From assembly GCA_951230915.1 (NCBI GenBank), contig OX579639.1:18104001-18168000 (forward strand): a stretch of DNA of 64,000 bases. The letters run 5' to 3'. This document shows, in pieces, positions 1-12,646 of this stretch. The notes beneath the pieces were generated by a model. The model was not told the origin of the DNA. It saw nothing but the letters and a program-made list of their open reading frames with translations, and made no database searches. The stretch's first letter is position 1. Each line of letters opens with the position of its first letter. Made by a program: the position numbers and the translations under genes. Source of the DNA: Antitrichia curtipendula. Taxonomy: Eukaryota > Streptophyta > Bryopsida > Hypnales > Leucodontaceae.

Positions 1-817
1 CTTAGACTCAAAAAAGATAATTTTATTGCAAAAATTTAGATTAAAAAAATAGGACAAAAATTGCCATTTGAAGACACATTACACAATGATCTGCAGATTT
101 TCCATTTTCATATGCAAAGATATCAAAGTATACCACAAGGAAAAAATATCTAACCTTTTTCATTAAAGTACCACTCAGATATCCCCCTCCTAGATGGACG
201 AAAAAATGTTTATTTGTATCCTTGAGGCCTCCTTGAAATCATCCAAAACATATAGAATGTTCTCAAGTATTTTAAAGCTAAAGAAAAGATCAAATACCAC
301 TATACCAAAAATTGCAATGCCACTTAGTCATAAAATACTCTATGTTGTAATATCTTCAAATTACAATCAGAAAGAAATTTCTTTGTAATTTAGTTGTACC
401 TACATTAGTTGTAATTTTTGGTGTAGTTAGAAATATTGGGTGTAATGACACCGAGCAATGTGATACTCAAAATCTAATGATTGTCCAGATAGCAAACTTT
501 ACATCCAAACCTAAAGCAATGGATCCATCACCGTGATCATCAACCACAACAATATCTAATGACAAGATGGCAAGATGAAAATTATTCATTAGATGCTTTG
601 AATCCTTACAAGGTTAAACTCCACATATATGAATTCAAAATACTTGTGATGACAGATGTAAATTTTCACTCACAATAAGTGGTTTTCTTATGTGCAATTT
701 TTTGCCAATTGGCTACAACCACAAGATATTCTCTATTTTTTATAAAGGAAATTTACATTTTTGGGGTAAAAATATTCAGATTATTGCAATAGATATCCTA
801 GTTTTGATATAGATAGG

Positions 818-1099
818 GTAGTCTACTCTAAAAGCACACATGTTCTAAAAAGCAATCATGACTCAGAGGTACAATTTGCTTTCTTCAATGTACCAATAGT
901 ATACTCCATACATTTTAGGAGGTGGTCGCTTTTTGTGACCACAATATTTCAACTTCAAAAATTCATAACTAATCCCACAAAGGTCCCAAAAATACAAAAC
1001 AACTTGGATTAAATGTCAATTCCATTTTTCTTCCTACAAAAATTTACTGAAAATTTTGAGTTGGCAGTCATCTCTTTTTAAAAGGGCAGACTAGTTTAT
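818..1099. mobile_element. Family-4 MITE copy, ~280 bp
   Basis: The left end (near GGGTAGTCTACTCTAAAAGC) and the reverse complement of the right end (near AAACTAGTCTGCCCTTTTA) match imperfectly and form terminal inverted repeats. The interior, with a recurring block reading roughly 'ggaggtggtcgct..gtgaccac' followed by 'caaaggtcc', recurs at about 16123-16400 and 23806-24113. Short open frames on both strands here belong to the repeat and are not genes. Non-autonomous DNA transposon is an inference from structure. Confidence 0.55.
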
Positions 1100-1837
1100 C
1101 ACCAAGTATCACATAAGTATTGAAGAAGCAAGTGGCTACTTCTTCAAAATGATTAAAAAAAAATTGGTCACAATAAGTGTTGCGTGTAAAAGTGGTATTC
1201 AAGTTGTACCTGTACTTTGTGTTCCTAGAAGTCAAACAAGGTCTAAAACCTCTTTCACACTTGACAAATTCAAGTTGTACCACATTCGTATGCAACTTTG
1301 TGACATGAACACCACAATAAGAAGAGAGAGTTCAGAGTAAGTTTTGAGTTACACAAACACATCAATTTCCGAAGGTTTGGCGAGAGAATAAAATAAAGGA
1401 TGTTAAATCAGAGGAGGTGAATTCAATGAGAGATTAAAGAGTTTTGGGTGTCGAGTGACGCAAAAATCTCCAAAATTCTATCATGACAGAGCATTTCTTC
1501 TGCACAAAGTCGATCAGAATTCCGAAATGACATGCTTGCAAAAGATGATAATTACTCTGTATGTTTCTCTATCTTCCATATTCTGCAGTTTATCACAAGC
1601 TTCCAGACAGTTTCGGCATCCATCAAAACGTCCTCATATCCGCCTGCAACATGAGCCACTTGATGTCCTGTGCAACCTCGAACCTTCATACAGGAAAACT
1701 ATCACTATGCTTCTTACAAGGAGAGAAGAGCAGAGCAGAGTATATACAGCTAATCTCAACACCAGCCCATATCCATGACTGTCCTGTATTAGTAATATAG
1801 ATTACAGTTTACATTTGAAAGGAGGAATGTGATTCAC

Positions 1838-2165
1838 ATGTCACTCCAACTAGCACAAGCACCCTAGTGTAGAATTTCAAACAAAGACTAAATTCATATA
1901 AGAAGTGTTGAATTGAGTCTACCTTCAAAAGGAGGTACTACTAGCTTCCTGTATCGTTCCCACTAGCACATGGACCTTAGTGTGAGACCTTGAACAAAGG
2001 AGACACTTAATTTACACAAGCATAAAAAGAGAGTCTACCCGCTTTGCAAGAGAATGCATAGTTCCTATGTTGCTCCTTTGTCCTGTGGACCTCCAATAAC
2101 AGACTCCAAATTCACGCAAGTGTAGAATAGAGCCCCTACCTTCAAGCAAGCCTCAAAAGGAAGTG
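1838..2165. repeat. Degenerate tandem repeat, about three ~110 bp units
   Basis: Three successive blocks share the order 'actagcac..acc..agtgt', 'caaacaaag/gaacaaagg', 'gagtctacc' and a purine-rich tail. They are strongly diverged from each other. The array lies immediately 3' of the receptor kinase gene, possibly inside its 3' untranslated region. Confidence 0.45.
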
Positions 2166-2287
2166 TCTCTCCAGTGTCTTGCAGAAATCGAGCAATCGAA
2201 ACTCTTGTCGCAAGAAGAGATTAGATCGGAGTTTGTGTTCTCAATGCCAACTTAAAATTGGCAGTAGTAGAATAGGTTGCTTGGAAA

Positions 2288-4127
2288 TCAGAAGCTGCTG
2301 GACTGAGTGGTGGTCGTGGACTGAGCAAAGCGGAGAGGACCACTGGACCCCAAGATCGGGGTGTCACTGTCAGCGCTGTGCAGGCTGAGAGTATCCATTG
2401 GAACAGGATCTGGGTTCCGAATCTGCAGCAACATCTTGAGCACCTCGCTGCTCTTGGGGCGTTGCAGTGGGTCCAGATTCGTGCAGAACACGGCGATCTT
2501 CATCGCCAGCAGAATCTCTGCCTCGTACCCTGACCCAACGAGCGCAGGATCGATCGCTTCCACGCCGTTGCTCGACTGCAGGCACGTCTGCAGCCATTGC
2601 CCAATGCTGCCGCCGTTCTCCACGATGAACTGGTCGGTCGGGTTGCGCGCTGTTACTAGTTGCGCTATCACGACGCCGTAGCTGAAGACGTCGCTCTTCT
2701 GTGAGTAACTGCGCATGGACATAACATGGAAAAAAACATTGTGACACCCCGAAGGACACGATGCAAAATGATGCAAGCCAACTCTGCTCAAGAAGGCTAT
2801 GGACATTGAAATTTGAATATTGAAATTTAAATGGGAAGTGAGAGCTTGTTGGGGGGGTCGAAGTGTCTTACCGCAGGGTTTGGTGATACTCGGGAGCGAT
2901 GAAGCCGATTGTCCCCGCCAGAAAGTCAGTTGTAGCATGCGTGGCCTTGAGTGGAACGATGGCGGCCAAGCCGAAGTCCCCAAGCTTCGCCTCAAACCCA
3001 TCATCCAGCAAGATATTTCCCGGCTTCAAATCCCTGTGCACAATTGCGCTTCCCAGGCTTTCATTATGCAAATACGCAAGCCCTTGCGCCACGCCGCAGA
3101 GAATGCGATGCCGCTCTGGCCATGAAAGCGTCAAAGTCCCCTTCGCCATTCGGTCGATCGCATCTTGCAAGCTTCCCCCCGGCATGTACTCGTAGACGAG
3201 CAAATGCGAATCCGACTTGAAAACATACGCCAGGAGCTGCACCAAGTTCCGGTGGCGAATGAAGCCAAGGGTTTCCAGCTCCGCGCGGATCTGCTTCGCG
3301 TCGTGACTAATCGGATCCCCATCTTCCTCCGGCGTGGAGTGGCTGCTGACGCACTTGATAGCCACGACGAAATCCTCCTGCAGCGAAACCTGGAACACTT
3401 TCCCGTTGCCGCCCTGACCGAGCACCTTACAGTCAGAAAGCGCGTCCTCCTTGTCAAGAAACGCAAGCATTTGTGGAGTAATCCTCTTGTTGAAGATGAT
3501 CGGCTTCTTGAGATCCTCAGTTCCGGAGTAGCACCCGAGCACGAACCTCGTGAGAAGCGCCAGAAGTATAGCCGCGACCGCTCCGGAACCCACTCCCACC
3601 GCGATACCAAGCCCCCATCGCACCCCGGTGCTTCTCCGACTCGACGACGTCGTCAGCAACGACCTCCGCTTCGAAAATTTCCTTCCAATTGCAACACCAA
3701 AAACAGAGGACGCGTCCAACCTCTCCTTTCCCTTGCAAGAAACTCGTACAGGCACCAGTAAACGCCTGCAATTGCAAAGCGCCTCAGGGACAGTACCCTC
3801 CAGGTCGTTTCCCATCAAATTCAGAAAATCCAGAGCCGTGAGATTCCCAAGACTCGCAGAAATTCCGCCTTCTAACCCAGCGTCCCTGAGCTCCAACGAG
3901 ACCACTCTTCCGCGCCTGCACTGCACTCCTCGCCATGAGCACGGCGGTCGTTCACCACTCCAAGTTCGCAACGCCCCCTTCGGATCATGCAATTGTTCCT
4001 TGAATCCCAGCAACGCGTCAACATCTTCCTCCAGAACCTCGTTCAAATTGTGTCTTCCTTCCACAATTCGGTTCAAAGAGAGAATCACTGCCACAGTTAG
4101 AATCGTAAACCTCCGGAAACTCGCCAT
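2288..4127 (-). CDS. LRR receptor-like protein kinase, short ectodomain, SOBIR1-like
   Basis: Two exons on the minus strand: 4127-2872 and 2708-2288. The 163 bp intron has GTAAGA donor and CGCAG acceptor, and splicing gives 558 residues. Residues 1-24 are a signal peptide. Residues ~34-70 form an LRR N-terminal cap ending CSWRGVQC. About two LRRs follow (~75-120), then a transmembrane helix (~171-197) and a kinase domain (~230-520). Catalytic features are intact: GQGGNGKVF loop, VAIK lysine ~258, HRD ~364, DFG ~384, and an APE-type motif in GFIAPEYHQTL. The EYHQTL..YSQKSDVFSYGV segment and the IDPALV..QRPKS C-lobe resemble SOBIR1 and relatives. SOBIR1 acts as a plasma-membrane co-receptor for LRR receptor proteins; that role here is inference. 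SOBIR1 itself has more LRRs, so this could be another short LRR-RLK. Confidence 0.88.
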
Positions 4128-4620
4128 GGCGACCGCTGAAGGTGAAAACTGGTCTCACGAGATTGCAAGAGTTTCGGAGCTACAAATTTTCAAACCGACA
4201 TCGCTACTGTGAGGTGGTGGCAATCTACTGCATGCTACGAAATTTTCAAATTGGGGATCGATTGTTATGAGACTCTGCAGCCGAGAAATCGGTGCTCCGT
4301 CTCTCACGCTGCATCTGCCATGACTTTTTTGTTTCCGAGGAAGAGCTCGTCGAGCTTCTTGCCGACGGCCAAGCCCTGGGAAGTGGGAAGCCCCCCCCTT
4401 GGCCACTGTTCAACGCTTTCGTCTGGGGGGTCTTTCGGATGATGCGTCACACTATTTTCTCGACAATTCACACTAATTTACGTTGTCCCTGCTGATAGAA
4501 GGACTTTATTTTATCACATTTGACTGTTCCGTATTCATAATATCATTTACCAGTGGGGGCAAGCAGGGGTCCCCTTTTCAAGGATGAAAAGGGCCCCCCC
4601 CTTAGAGTGAACAAAATTGT
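4128..4620. other. Upstream region of the receptor kinase
   Basis: The first ~250 bases are less AT-rich and should contain the 5' leader and promoter of the minus-strand kinase. No specific element can be assigned. From about 4540 the sequence becomes repeat-derived: a purine-rich block near 4560-4620 resembles sequence near 18380-18430. Confidence 0.5.
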
Positions 4621-5558
4621 TTAACCCCTAAAGGACCAGCATGCGTTTTTTTGGCAGTATGGAAATTTTGGGCAGGTACTTGTGATTGGAGATTTGCATA
4701 TTTTCGGCTGAAATTTTAATAGAAGTTGCACGCAAGGAATATCTTTCATATGCATTAAATTTCATGACATTTGAAAATACGAGTCAAAAGTTATGGCCTA
4801 CTATGTTATTTTTTTTTCTGGGCCGGGCAGTCTGGGCAGATTTTTAAGAAATCACTTTTTCCAAAAACAAAAATTTGAAATTGGTTTTTTAGAGTGATAT
4901 ATATGTGGAAAGCTTTTAATCATTCCATTTTGACCAATGACTCAAAAGTTACGAGGAGTTTTTGTTTGTGGGCAATCATGGAATCTCTACTCTAAAATAA
5001 GCTTTGAAGTCCTTTATCTTACTCAATTTTCAATATTTTTTGAAAAGAATAAAATCATAGGATGTGGATTGTTTATTAAAACATTTTGACCATTGGGATT
5101 GACATTTTCCAATTCCATATCTAAATTCTTAACAATTTTGTATTTTTAAATCATTCTCTACTTCTTTCTACTTACTATTTTTTTCCTATATGTTGTACAA
5201 TTCCAAATGATGTGAATTTTTTTAAGCGTATAGCCAACTTGTCTAGGAAAAAGAATCCAAAGAAGAACCACCATTTTGGACATTTTTTCATAGAAAAGTG
5301 AGCTTCTGAAGTGCAGCTGCCCATTTTTTCACAGGGCCAAAAAAATGATTTCAGTGATTTTTGAATGCTTACATATTGCAATCCACACGGTGAAAATTTC
5401 TGAAATTTTTACCACATGTTCTCAAGTCATCTTACTACAAGATCCTACGGTTACATGTGTCACAAAAAGTTTTTTTTTCAAAAATTTGGTACTTGTACTA
5501 ACAATGGCAGTTCTTGAGCATTTTCAGTGAAAACATAACCATGAAACTTTAGGGAATA
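4621..5558 (+). mobile_element. Family-1 TTAA element, ~0.94 kb
   Basis: Begins TTAACCCCTAAAGGACC and ends near ACTTTAGGGAATAA, so the termini are inverted repeats; the right target site is degraded. The interior ('gggcagtctgggcag' block, 'gatcctacggttac' block, 'atggcagttcttgagc' block) is shared with copies at 9936, 12647, 17377 and 60851. TTAA target sites with CCCT-type ends are typical of piggyBac-like elements, but no transposase is present, so superfamily assignment is inference. A 61-codon frame inside is repeat sequence. Confidence 0.7.
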
Positions 5559-5960
5559 ATATGGTTCCTCTACCAACTCCAATCAGTGTTTGGGAATTTT
5601 TTTGAGTTTTATTGACTATATTTTTTCAGTTCTCACCATGAACCGATTTTTGAAGAACTAAGTCCAATTACTTTCTCTATTTTTTACTCTAAATAGAAAC
5701 TTTACAGATTTTTTCTCTAGAATTTTCTAAACATTGATCCCAATCCTTGAATTAAGTGGTAACGTAACATTATTAGCTAGGGCTAGCTAGTTGGACAAGT
5801 TTGTGATTCATCACTAAGCTATTGGCGTTGCTACCAATCAAGTGGGTACAAAGGACAACTCCAAACTAGCTACAATATATGGCTGCAGTAACCTCACAAG
5901 TTGCAATGTTGGAGAGCTCCCACTTTTTTGTAGAGAGCAAAAAGGTCTCCCCAACTTTGA

Positions 5961-6189
5961 TTAATCTTTAAATGTCGAGGCGGACGTTTTGCGGCCAATG
6001 AATGACAAGAGAATCTCCTATGTAGGACAGAAGTGCAACTATTCATCTTCCAAATTTTGTGAGAAAAGGGAAGATCATCTACAGTAGTTTGACTTCCAAT
6101 GAATGCTTTGGCATTATTTTAATTCAGTAATTTACACGGTGTCAAAACAAATGATTTCCACGGTTATGAGCCTGTCGTTTAAGGGTTAA
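5961..6189 (+). mobile_element. Family-2 TTAA MITE, ~229 bp
   Basis: Bounded by TTAA on both sides, with ends near TTAATCTTTAAATGTCGAGG and CGTTTAAGGGTTAA. Shares the interior 'aggacagaagtgcaactattcatc', 'ttgacttccaatgaatg' and 'gatttccacggt' blocks with copies at 18865, 22333 (reverse) and 27662. Confidence 0.7.
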
Positions 6190-9100
6190 CAATGTTATGA
6201 AGTTCCTCAAAGGCATTCTAGCGAAACATATTACCTTCTTGCCACAAGGATGGCCATTTCCATGTTGTACAATGTTCTATTTTTATCATAGATTTAAAAC
6301 CAAAAATTCCCACCTATACTACATGTGTTTATAGTCATTTTTAATAATATGCTTAACCTGAGAAGGATTGAGCCGTTGGCCATTGATTTCAAACCTCACT
6401 ATCTATCGTTCCATTTGCTGCCATTTTGCAACTTGATGTGAATGAAATTTTATTTATTTATTTTTCAAAGATGAAATCATATGTATACTACAAGTCATAA
6501 AATTTCCAAATTTTATGGCAAAAATTTGAAATTATAGAGAAGTTTTTTAGTATAAAGAAATTTCATATCAAATATAGAAAATACTTGAAAAATCCAAAAT
6601 TATCACCATATATGCACATTAAGTGTACAACATCATGGTATAAACCAAAGTTATCTTGTTACTCTAAAATTTGAAAAATCAACAAACCATGGTTATAGGC
6701 CTAAAATTCATATTGGTACAAAATATTGAAAGTTATTAATTTTTTAAGATTTTCAATTGCACTTCATAAGCTTCATTTCATCAGTTGAACTGCATTTCAA
6801 AAAACATCATTCTTATGGCTAATAGTCACGTCAACAATAAATTAGAACAAATGGCCAAAATATTCTATAAGTCATCTTCATCTTTATAAAAGTCGATATC
6901 ATAATGACAGAATTTGTAATATTATTCATTAAATATGTATTTAAAAAGCTTTTAAGAGAAATTGGATGAAAAAACATCTAAAAGATGTTTTGTATCCTTG
7001 GCATCGTTTTAGAATTAATCTTTAACCCTATACAAACATTGCAAACCTAAAAGGTCCACTAGATTACTTTATTGTTAATTAGAGAAACAAAGAATGCACC
7101 TCTTGGTTCAATAATTATAGTATTTTGGTACCTACCTTAGTCATTGAGGGGTGCATATTTTTAGGATTAACAAGCTAAATCCTTTGGGTTTAATTTTGAA
7201 AGAATCGTTGACAAAAAAAGGCTTCAATTTTTTTTGGAAGTTTCAATTTGTTGGACCCACTTCAATAATTAATACAACTTGCCAAGCACTACATTTAGGC
7301 AACAAAGTCTAAATACTGTTCATTTTGTATAACATGATCACGCAAACTTTCATTGGGCAAGCAATAAGACCCATATCCTACTTAAAGAAGATTTTTTTAA
7401 TTTCTTTTTAGACTACCCTCTATACAAGTAAGTGAATGTTATTTAAAAGCTAAGCCTATACGGACATAAAGGCCAAAATGTCGGCAATGGATAATTTTCC
7501 ACATCACTACAAAAATGAAAATCTTGGAGGCAGCACTCCATTTTTTTATTGGCAATGTGCAAACAAAGTCTACAACCCCTATCTTATATGGTAAAAAATT
7601 ATTTAAAAAATTTGAAAAAATTATATTATGTTATACTATGTTGAAAGTTCATATTGAGAATTTTTGAAAATTTTCTTTATTTGAAATAATTACTTACAAA
7701 TTTTGTAAGAAAATAAATACACTATATAGTTGAAAAAAAATTTGACCCCCTATTTTATATGGTAAATAATATTTTTTAAATCATTTTTAAATTTCCAATA
7801 AATGAAGGCTTGATTAAAGTTTATGCATACCAAAGTTGGATACAATTATCATTCAAATGCAATCTTGATAAATATTTGAAGTGAAAATACAACCATTTTA
7901 GTGCAATCCTCAATTCTGCATTTGAATATCTTATTGAATTCAATTGAATCCAAATTTTTTTCACTTAAAATATGTATTGATTATGAAACAGCACACAAAA
8001 ATTTGGAGCTAAATCAAAATTTATTAAAAAGTAAATAGGGATAGAAAATTTACTTGATCACACATAATGTCCAAAGAATACATTGAGTGCTCTTCCCGAG
8101 TGAAAAATACACTTACTAGTCTAAAAATCAGATCAATTTTGAGTGACTACCGTAGTCATAGGCCAGCATCCTTCTAGGGTTAATTCATAAATAACCAAAT
8201 TCATTGCAAAATTGTCAAACATCATGTTTGCGCTAAATGTAGCCTTTTAATATCAATCTTATATTTTTACTATGCCATGGATTGTCTATCACTATGACAA
8301 AATTCAATTTGTTTCGTAAACTTTCTTCATTATTCTAAATTAAAAAGAAATTAGGATAATATAGATCATATTGGGCTTTTCTTCTTTCTACAAAGCCCAA
8401 TTTCAAAGGCTTGTAGGTAAGTCAAAATCATTTATTCGTATATCTTTCAACTTTTGGGATTACGTTAACAAGCTTGTCGGCAATATGTATAAAAAAATTT
8501 CACTCCAATTGGACCTATCTATCGTGACTACCTGACACTACCCGTAATTACAAAAAAAACGGTCCTTTTTGAGGCATAACTTTTTAACCGTGACTTGAAT
8601 TGGTCTACCATTTTCTAAGCATCAAGCTATTATGATAGAACCACCCATTGTCGACCACTTAAGCAATTCCGCATATGTTCTGGAACAGTTGATGGCAATG
8701 TGAATTTACAGTCCTGTAGGAAGATAGAAATGATGGGCATTGCCGAAATTTCGTGATTTTTTTCCTTAAATTGAATTTACTATGAATTTCTGAAGCCAAA
8801 AGTTGGCCTCAACCCATCTCCACTCTGTAGAGTCATGTATAACTTATCACTATGAGAGTAATTGCTACTCACTTGAACACCCAAAGTTTAGGACATATGG
8901 CATCACAACTTTGGAGCATTGATATAACCATCCCAAAATTGAATCATGGAATTGAATCCTAGCATGTACTGAAATTGATACCCCGTAATGGTTGGCAACC
9001 GGGTACTGGTTGGTGATGGGTGGTTCTACCATAGTTGAAATACACCTCTGATAAAAAAATTTCAGAAGAATCCAAAAAATATTGCACTAGGGAGAGCCTA

Positions 9101-9935
9101 CCCGAAAGTAGTGAAATTCATATAAAAAATTGACAAACCGCCCTTGTCACTTTCTTGAAGGATTTCTTTTTGGATGATTTTCATCCATTTACCAATTTTT
9201 TTTCCGGCGAAGAAAAGGTGCCGAAGCTTCGCTAACCCAGACAGTCAGAGTATCCGTCTGGTCAAATCCGCGTGTTGTACAGTGTACATTCCATTTGTGG
9301 ACTTCCGGGGCTCCAGCGTTCCCTTGGAGCTCCCTTTGACTTCCTGTGGAGTTCCCTTGCGTTCTCAGACGTACTGTACGGGAGCGTCGTGTTAGGGAAT
9401 AGGGACCGAGCTGATTGTACCTCCACGTCATCCATTTTCTCGTTGTCGGTATTGAATTATTGAGAGGTTCCACCTGTTTTTGTTTGGTTTTTGTTTTCGG
9501 ACCAATGGTTGTGTGTCCCTTTCTGAGTTAGTTAGCTCTTTTATTTGGGGGTCTTGAATTGAAGGTGGCCAACTGTGTACCGAAAAGATGCATCTTCAGC
9601 CTGGTTCTGTAATTTCCAACCCCCCCTCCTTGGTGGAAAAACCACAGACCTTGATTTTTTTCCCCCAAAAAAGGTCCCCCCTCCATTGCTATCAATCATA
9701 TGGTTGTCACAATAAAAGATAGCCATTGATTATAGACGATCTGGGCCTTCAAATAGTGGGATAAAAAAATATGGATATATAATACATATACAAAGCATGG
9801 ATATGAATATGAATATGAAATATATTAAAAAATAAAATACATATGACAAATCAATATCCCATATCTATTGCAATCCAAACAGGTTGCAAGAAATTACAAA
9901 TATAGGGTTCATGTGCCTATTTCCTCCGTAAAAGT
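6190..9935. other. Gene-free AT-rich intergenic DNA
   Basis: No open frame of note over most of this stretch. Around 9190-9470 the base composition becomes GC-richer with short open frames on both strands. Those frames match no family I recognise and no splice-consistent gene could be built. The remainder looks like decayed repetitive DNA. Confidence 0.5.
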
Positions 9936-10616
9936 TTAACCCCTTGAGTTCCTTGACTATGTTTTCCCTGTAATTGCCATTTTGAGCACAAATACCAAAT
10001 TTTAGAAAAAAAAAAATTTTGGACACATGTAACTAAAGGATTTTGTAGTATGATGGTTTGAAAAGATGTGGAATTTTTTTTAGAATTTTCCATTGTATAG
10101 ATTGCAAGATATTAGCTTTTGAATTGATAAAAATCCCTTTTGATCCCTGCAAAAATACGGGCAATTGTACTTGACAAGGTCACATTTATATGAAAAAATA
10201 TCCAAAATGGTGGTTACTCTTTGGATTCATTCTTTATGGCAAGTTGGCTCCATCCCTACCTACAAATTGGAATTCCTTGTAGCTTTCATCTCACTAATCA
10301 AAATGGAATGATTCAAAGTTTTCCACGTGTAAATAAATCCTTAGAACCAATTTCAAATTTTTATTTTAAAAAAAGTAATTTTTAAAGAAGTTTTTTGAGG
10401 TTCATGGGTTGCTCGCCAAGTAACAAAAACTACGTATCATGCAATAACTTTTTAACTATGTAGTCAAAAGTTGTGAAAACTTTTGGGCTTTAAAGCTACT
10501 CCTCGGTCACATGGGGTGTGAAATTTTCAAATATAAAAAATATAAAATCCGTTTGTAGTGAGTTGCCCAAAATCGCTATGTTGCCAAAAAACGGTGTTTG
10601 GCCCTTCAAGGGTTAT
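9936..10616 (-). mobile_element. Family-1 TTAA element, reverse, ~0.68 kb
   Basis: Reverse-orientation copy. The left end TTAACCCCTTGAGTTCC is the family's right terminus, and the right end GCCCTTCAAGGGTTAT is the left terminus. The interior 'ccaaaaaacg' block near 10585 is the complement of the block just inside the left end of the 4621 copy. It is shorter than the 0.92-0.95 kb copies, so it carries an internal deletion. Confidence 0.65.
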
Positions 10617-12486
10617 ACACATTTACCCACTTCTTTTCCTACAGGTTTGAAGTTGCCCACTTTTTTTTTGAGGTGATCGAACATTAAATTGCTTTAAGAT
10701 ATACACTAGATCCATCCATTCATTGTATTGACAATGTTTGCCTTCATTTGCAAGTGCGTGTGTCCTTTGCTAGAGTTGATAATTCCACAAAAAGAAAAAA
10801 AATTCATTACAAGCATAACAATTTTTTACCAACATAGCATTATTAACCAACCTAAACCATTCCCCTTGGAAGAAAGATAATGATTCTCTATATACCTGGA
10901 AGTGAGCTTAGTTATTATTTGTAGAGAATTGTTGGTTGGTTAGGAAGTCATAATAGGCTAATATCATTGGTTGAGTAGAAAGTTGCAAGTGAGTTATTGT
11001 CTAGCTAGGAAGTTAGCATATTGAGGAATCCACTTTCTATAGTAGCAAAAGGTCTCCCCCCTAAAAAAACATTGGTTTAACAATGTTATGAATGAGGTAG
11101 GATTATTTTGGCATCTTTGAAAAGGAGACACCTAGAGTGAACAAATTTTTCTCTTATGACTCTTCAACCAACTCCAATCAATCATTGAATTAATTGATAA
11201 GTTCCCCCCATGTATCTAGCAAAGCATAAGTGTAACTTCCAAGTATGGGGAGGACCATTGCTTATTACACAATGTTATGAGGAAAGAATAAAAAAAGGCC
11301 CCGAAGAGTCATTGTTCATACCAAAGTTAGAGATTGTCGGAATTGAAGGAAGGAAACAATGAAGAGTCAATTTACCTTGATGAAACAAGAACACATCCAT
11401 GACCACTCCATTTGTTTTCAAATGATATAGAAGTTAACTGGAACTTTTACAATGTTGCATCCAAAACTCTTACAACATCGTCTTTGGAACTCTAAAGCTA
11501 GTCTTCATTGAAATTGTAAAAATTAAATCACAATAAAATTATACCTTGAAAACAAATATAGCTATAACATTTTGTAAAGTTCAACGAGTTCAAGAAGGGC
11601 TTAATAGGCCTTGGAGTTGAGTACAAACAAGTCTCCAAACTCATTGAAGTCTACCATGTGCCCAAATCTCCTTCAACCACGATCAAAATATTTTTCCTTG
11701 GTGTAGGTGTAACTCTTCCTATTCAAATGAGTGCAATCAATTTTTGTGTGACATATTTCATATCTAGAAAAGACTTTTCATTTTAAAATGATAATTTTGA
11801 TTGAATATATTATAGAAAATATTATTTAAACAAAAATAATCTTTATTTTATTGGATTGAATAAAAAATATTGCATATGTTTATTAAATAAAATATAATTC
11901 TATTAAAAAAATCCTCATGCCATTGCTTCAAAATTTCTAAGAAAATTGTAAACCACCATACTGATTTACCTTTTAAGAAGACAAAAATATAAACTATGTA
12001 CATGGATTTACAAGTCCGGAAGTATTACTACTCTAGATAAAACCACAAGCATTGACTAGACAATTATCCATGAGATTAAGGTAGGAACTTTGGGAGGTTA
12101 GATTGTTAGAGCATTTCCACCTGTCCACGCCACAAGGGATGCACTAGACGGTGGGCGGTATACATCAAGTGCGGGGAAGGGGACAAGGAATTATCGTGCT
12201 TCCATTAGCAACCTCCACAACATGCTGAACAAGTTATAGGGTAGGAGCTCACACTAGAATCTTGTTTGAACTTTATTTGGGAGGGGGATGCTTATATTAT
12301 GGCCCACTCACACAGTCTCATTCTCATCTCCAAGACAAGACAACTATAATAAATAATAAATTGTGATCCGACCATACTTTGCCTTCAAGAACATGACAAT
12401 CATTAGCTTTCTTTGAGTAACGTGGCGCCAGTCAAAGGCAAAAGACACTGCAACTTGCATTAGAAGGAGCTCATGTCAAAATTGAC
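10617..12486. other. Gene-free AT-rich intergenic DNA
   Basis: No coding region, RNA gene or intact element is recognised. Some segments near 11080-11150 echo sequence flanking other repeat copies (for example 6185-6230 and 18380-18430). That suggests an older, larger dispersed repeat into which the TTAA elements inserted. Confidence 0.45.
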
Positions 12487-12639
12487 GGATTTTGTTAAAC
12501 ATCCAATGTAACAACTCATATTTTTATGTCAACAATAATGTCCAGTGTGATATCTTTACATTGTTACATCAGATGTTACATTAGACGTCATTGTTGACAT
12601 AAAAACATGGGTTGTTACATTGAATGTCTAATAAAATCC
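12487..12639. repeat. Long hairpin, ~53 bp arms
   Basis: Sequence at 12487-12540 and the reverse complement of 12588-12639 agree at most positions over about 53 bp, separated by a ~47 bp loop. Both arms contain the block 'aatgtaacaac' and the block 'atgtcaacaat'. A transcript would fold into a near-perfect stem, consistent with a foldback MITE or small-RNA precursor. It directly abuts the truncated family-1 copy at 12647. Confidence 0.65.
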
Positions 12640-12646
12640 TTCAACT

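Larger units (their letters stand above)
1..2287. other. Intergenic, AT-rich, downstream of the receptor kinase
   Basis: No gene is supported. The stretch holds the family-4 element at 818-1099 and a degenerate tandem repeat at about 1838-2165. The part just left of 2288 is the probable 3' untranslated region of the minus-strand kinase gene. A plus-strand open frame at 1455-1778 has no recognisable domain. Confidence 0.6.

Noticed and set aside
5345..5530. 61-codon frame resembling a 72-codon minus frame at 12676-12894
   Set aside because: The similarity is explained by both lying in copies of the same family-1 element; no longer frame or start context supports a protein.
9189..9473. Overlapping frames on both strands in a GC-richer island
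   Set aside because: No recognisable domain, no splice-consistent extension and no repeat partner; could be an old insertion but unsupported as a gene.
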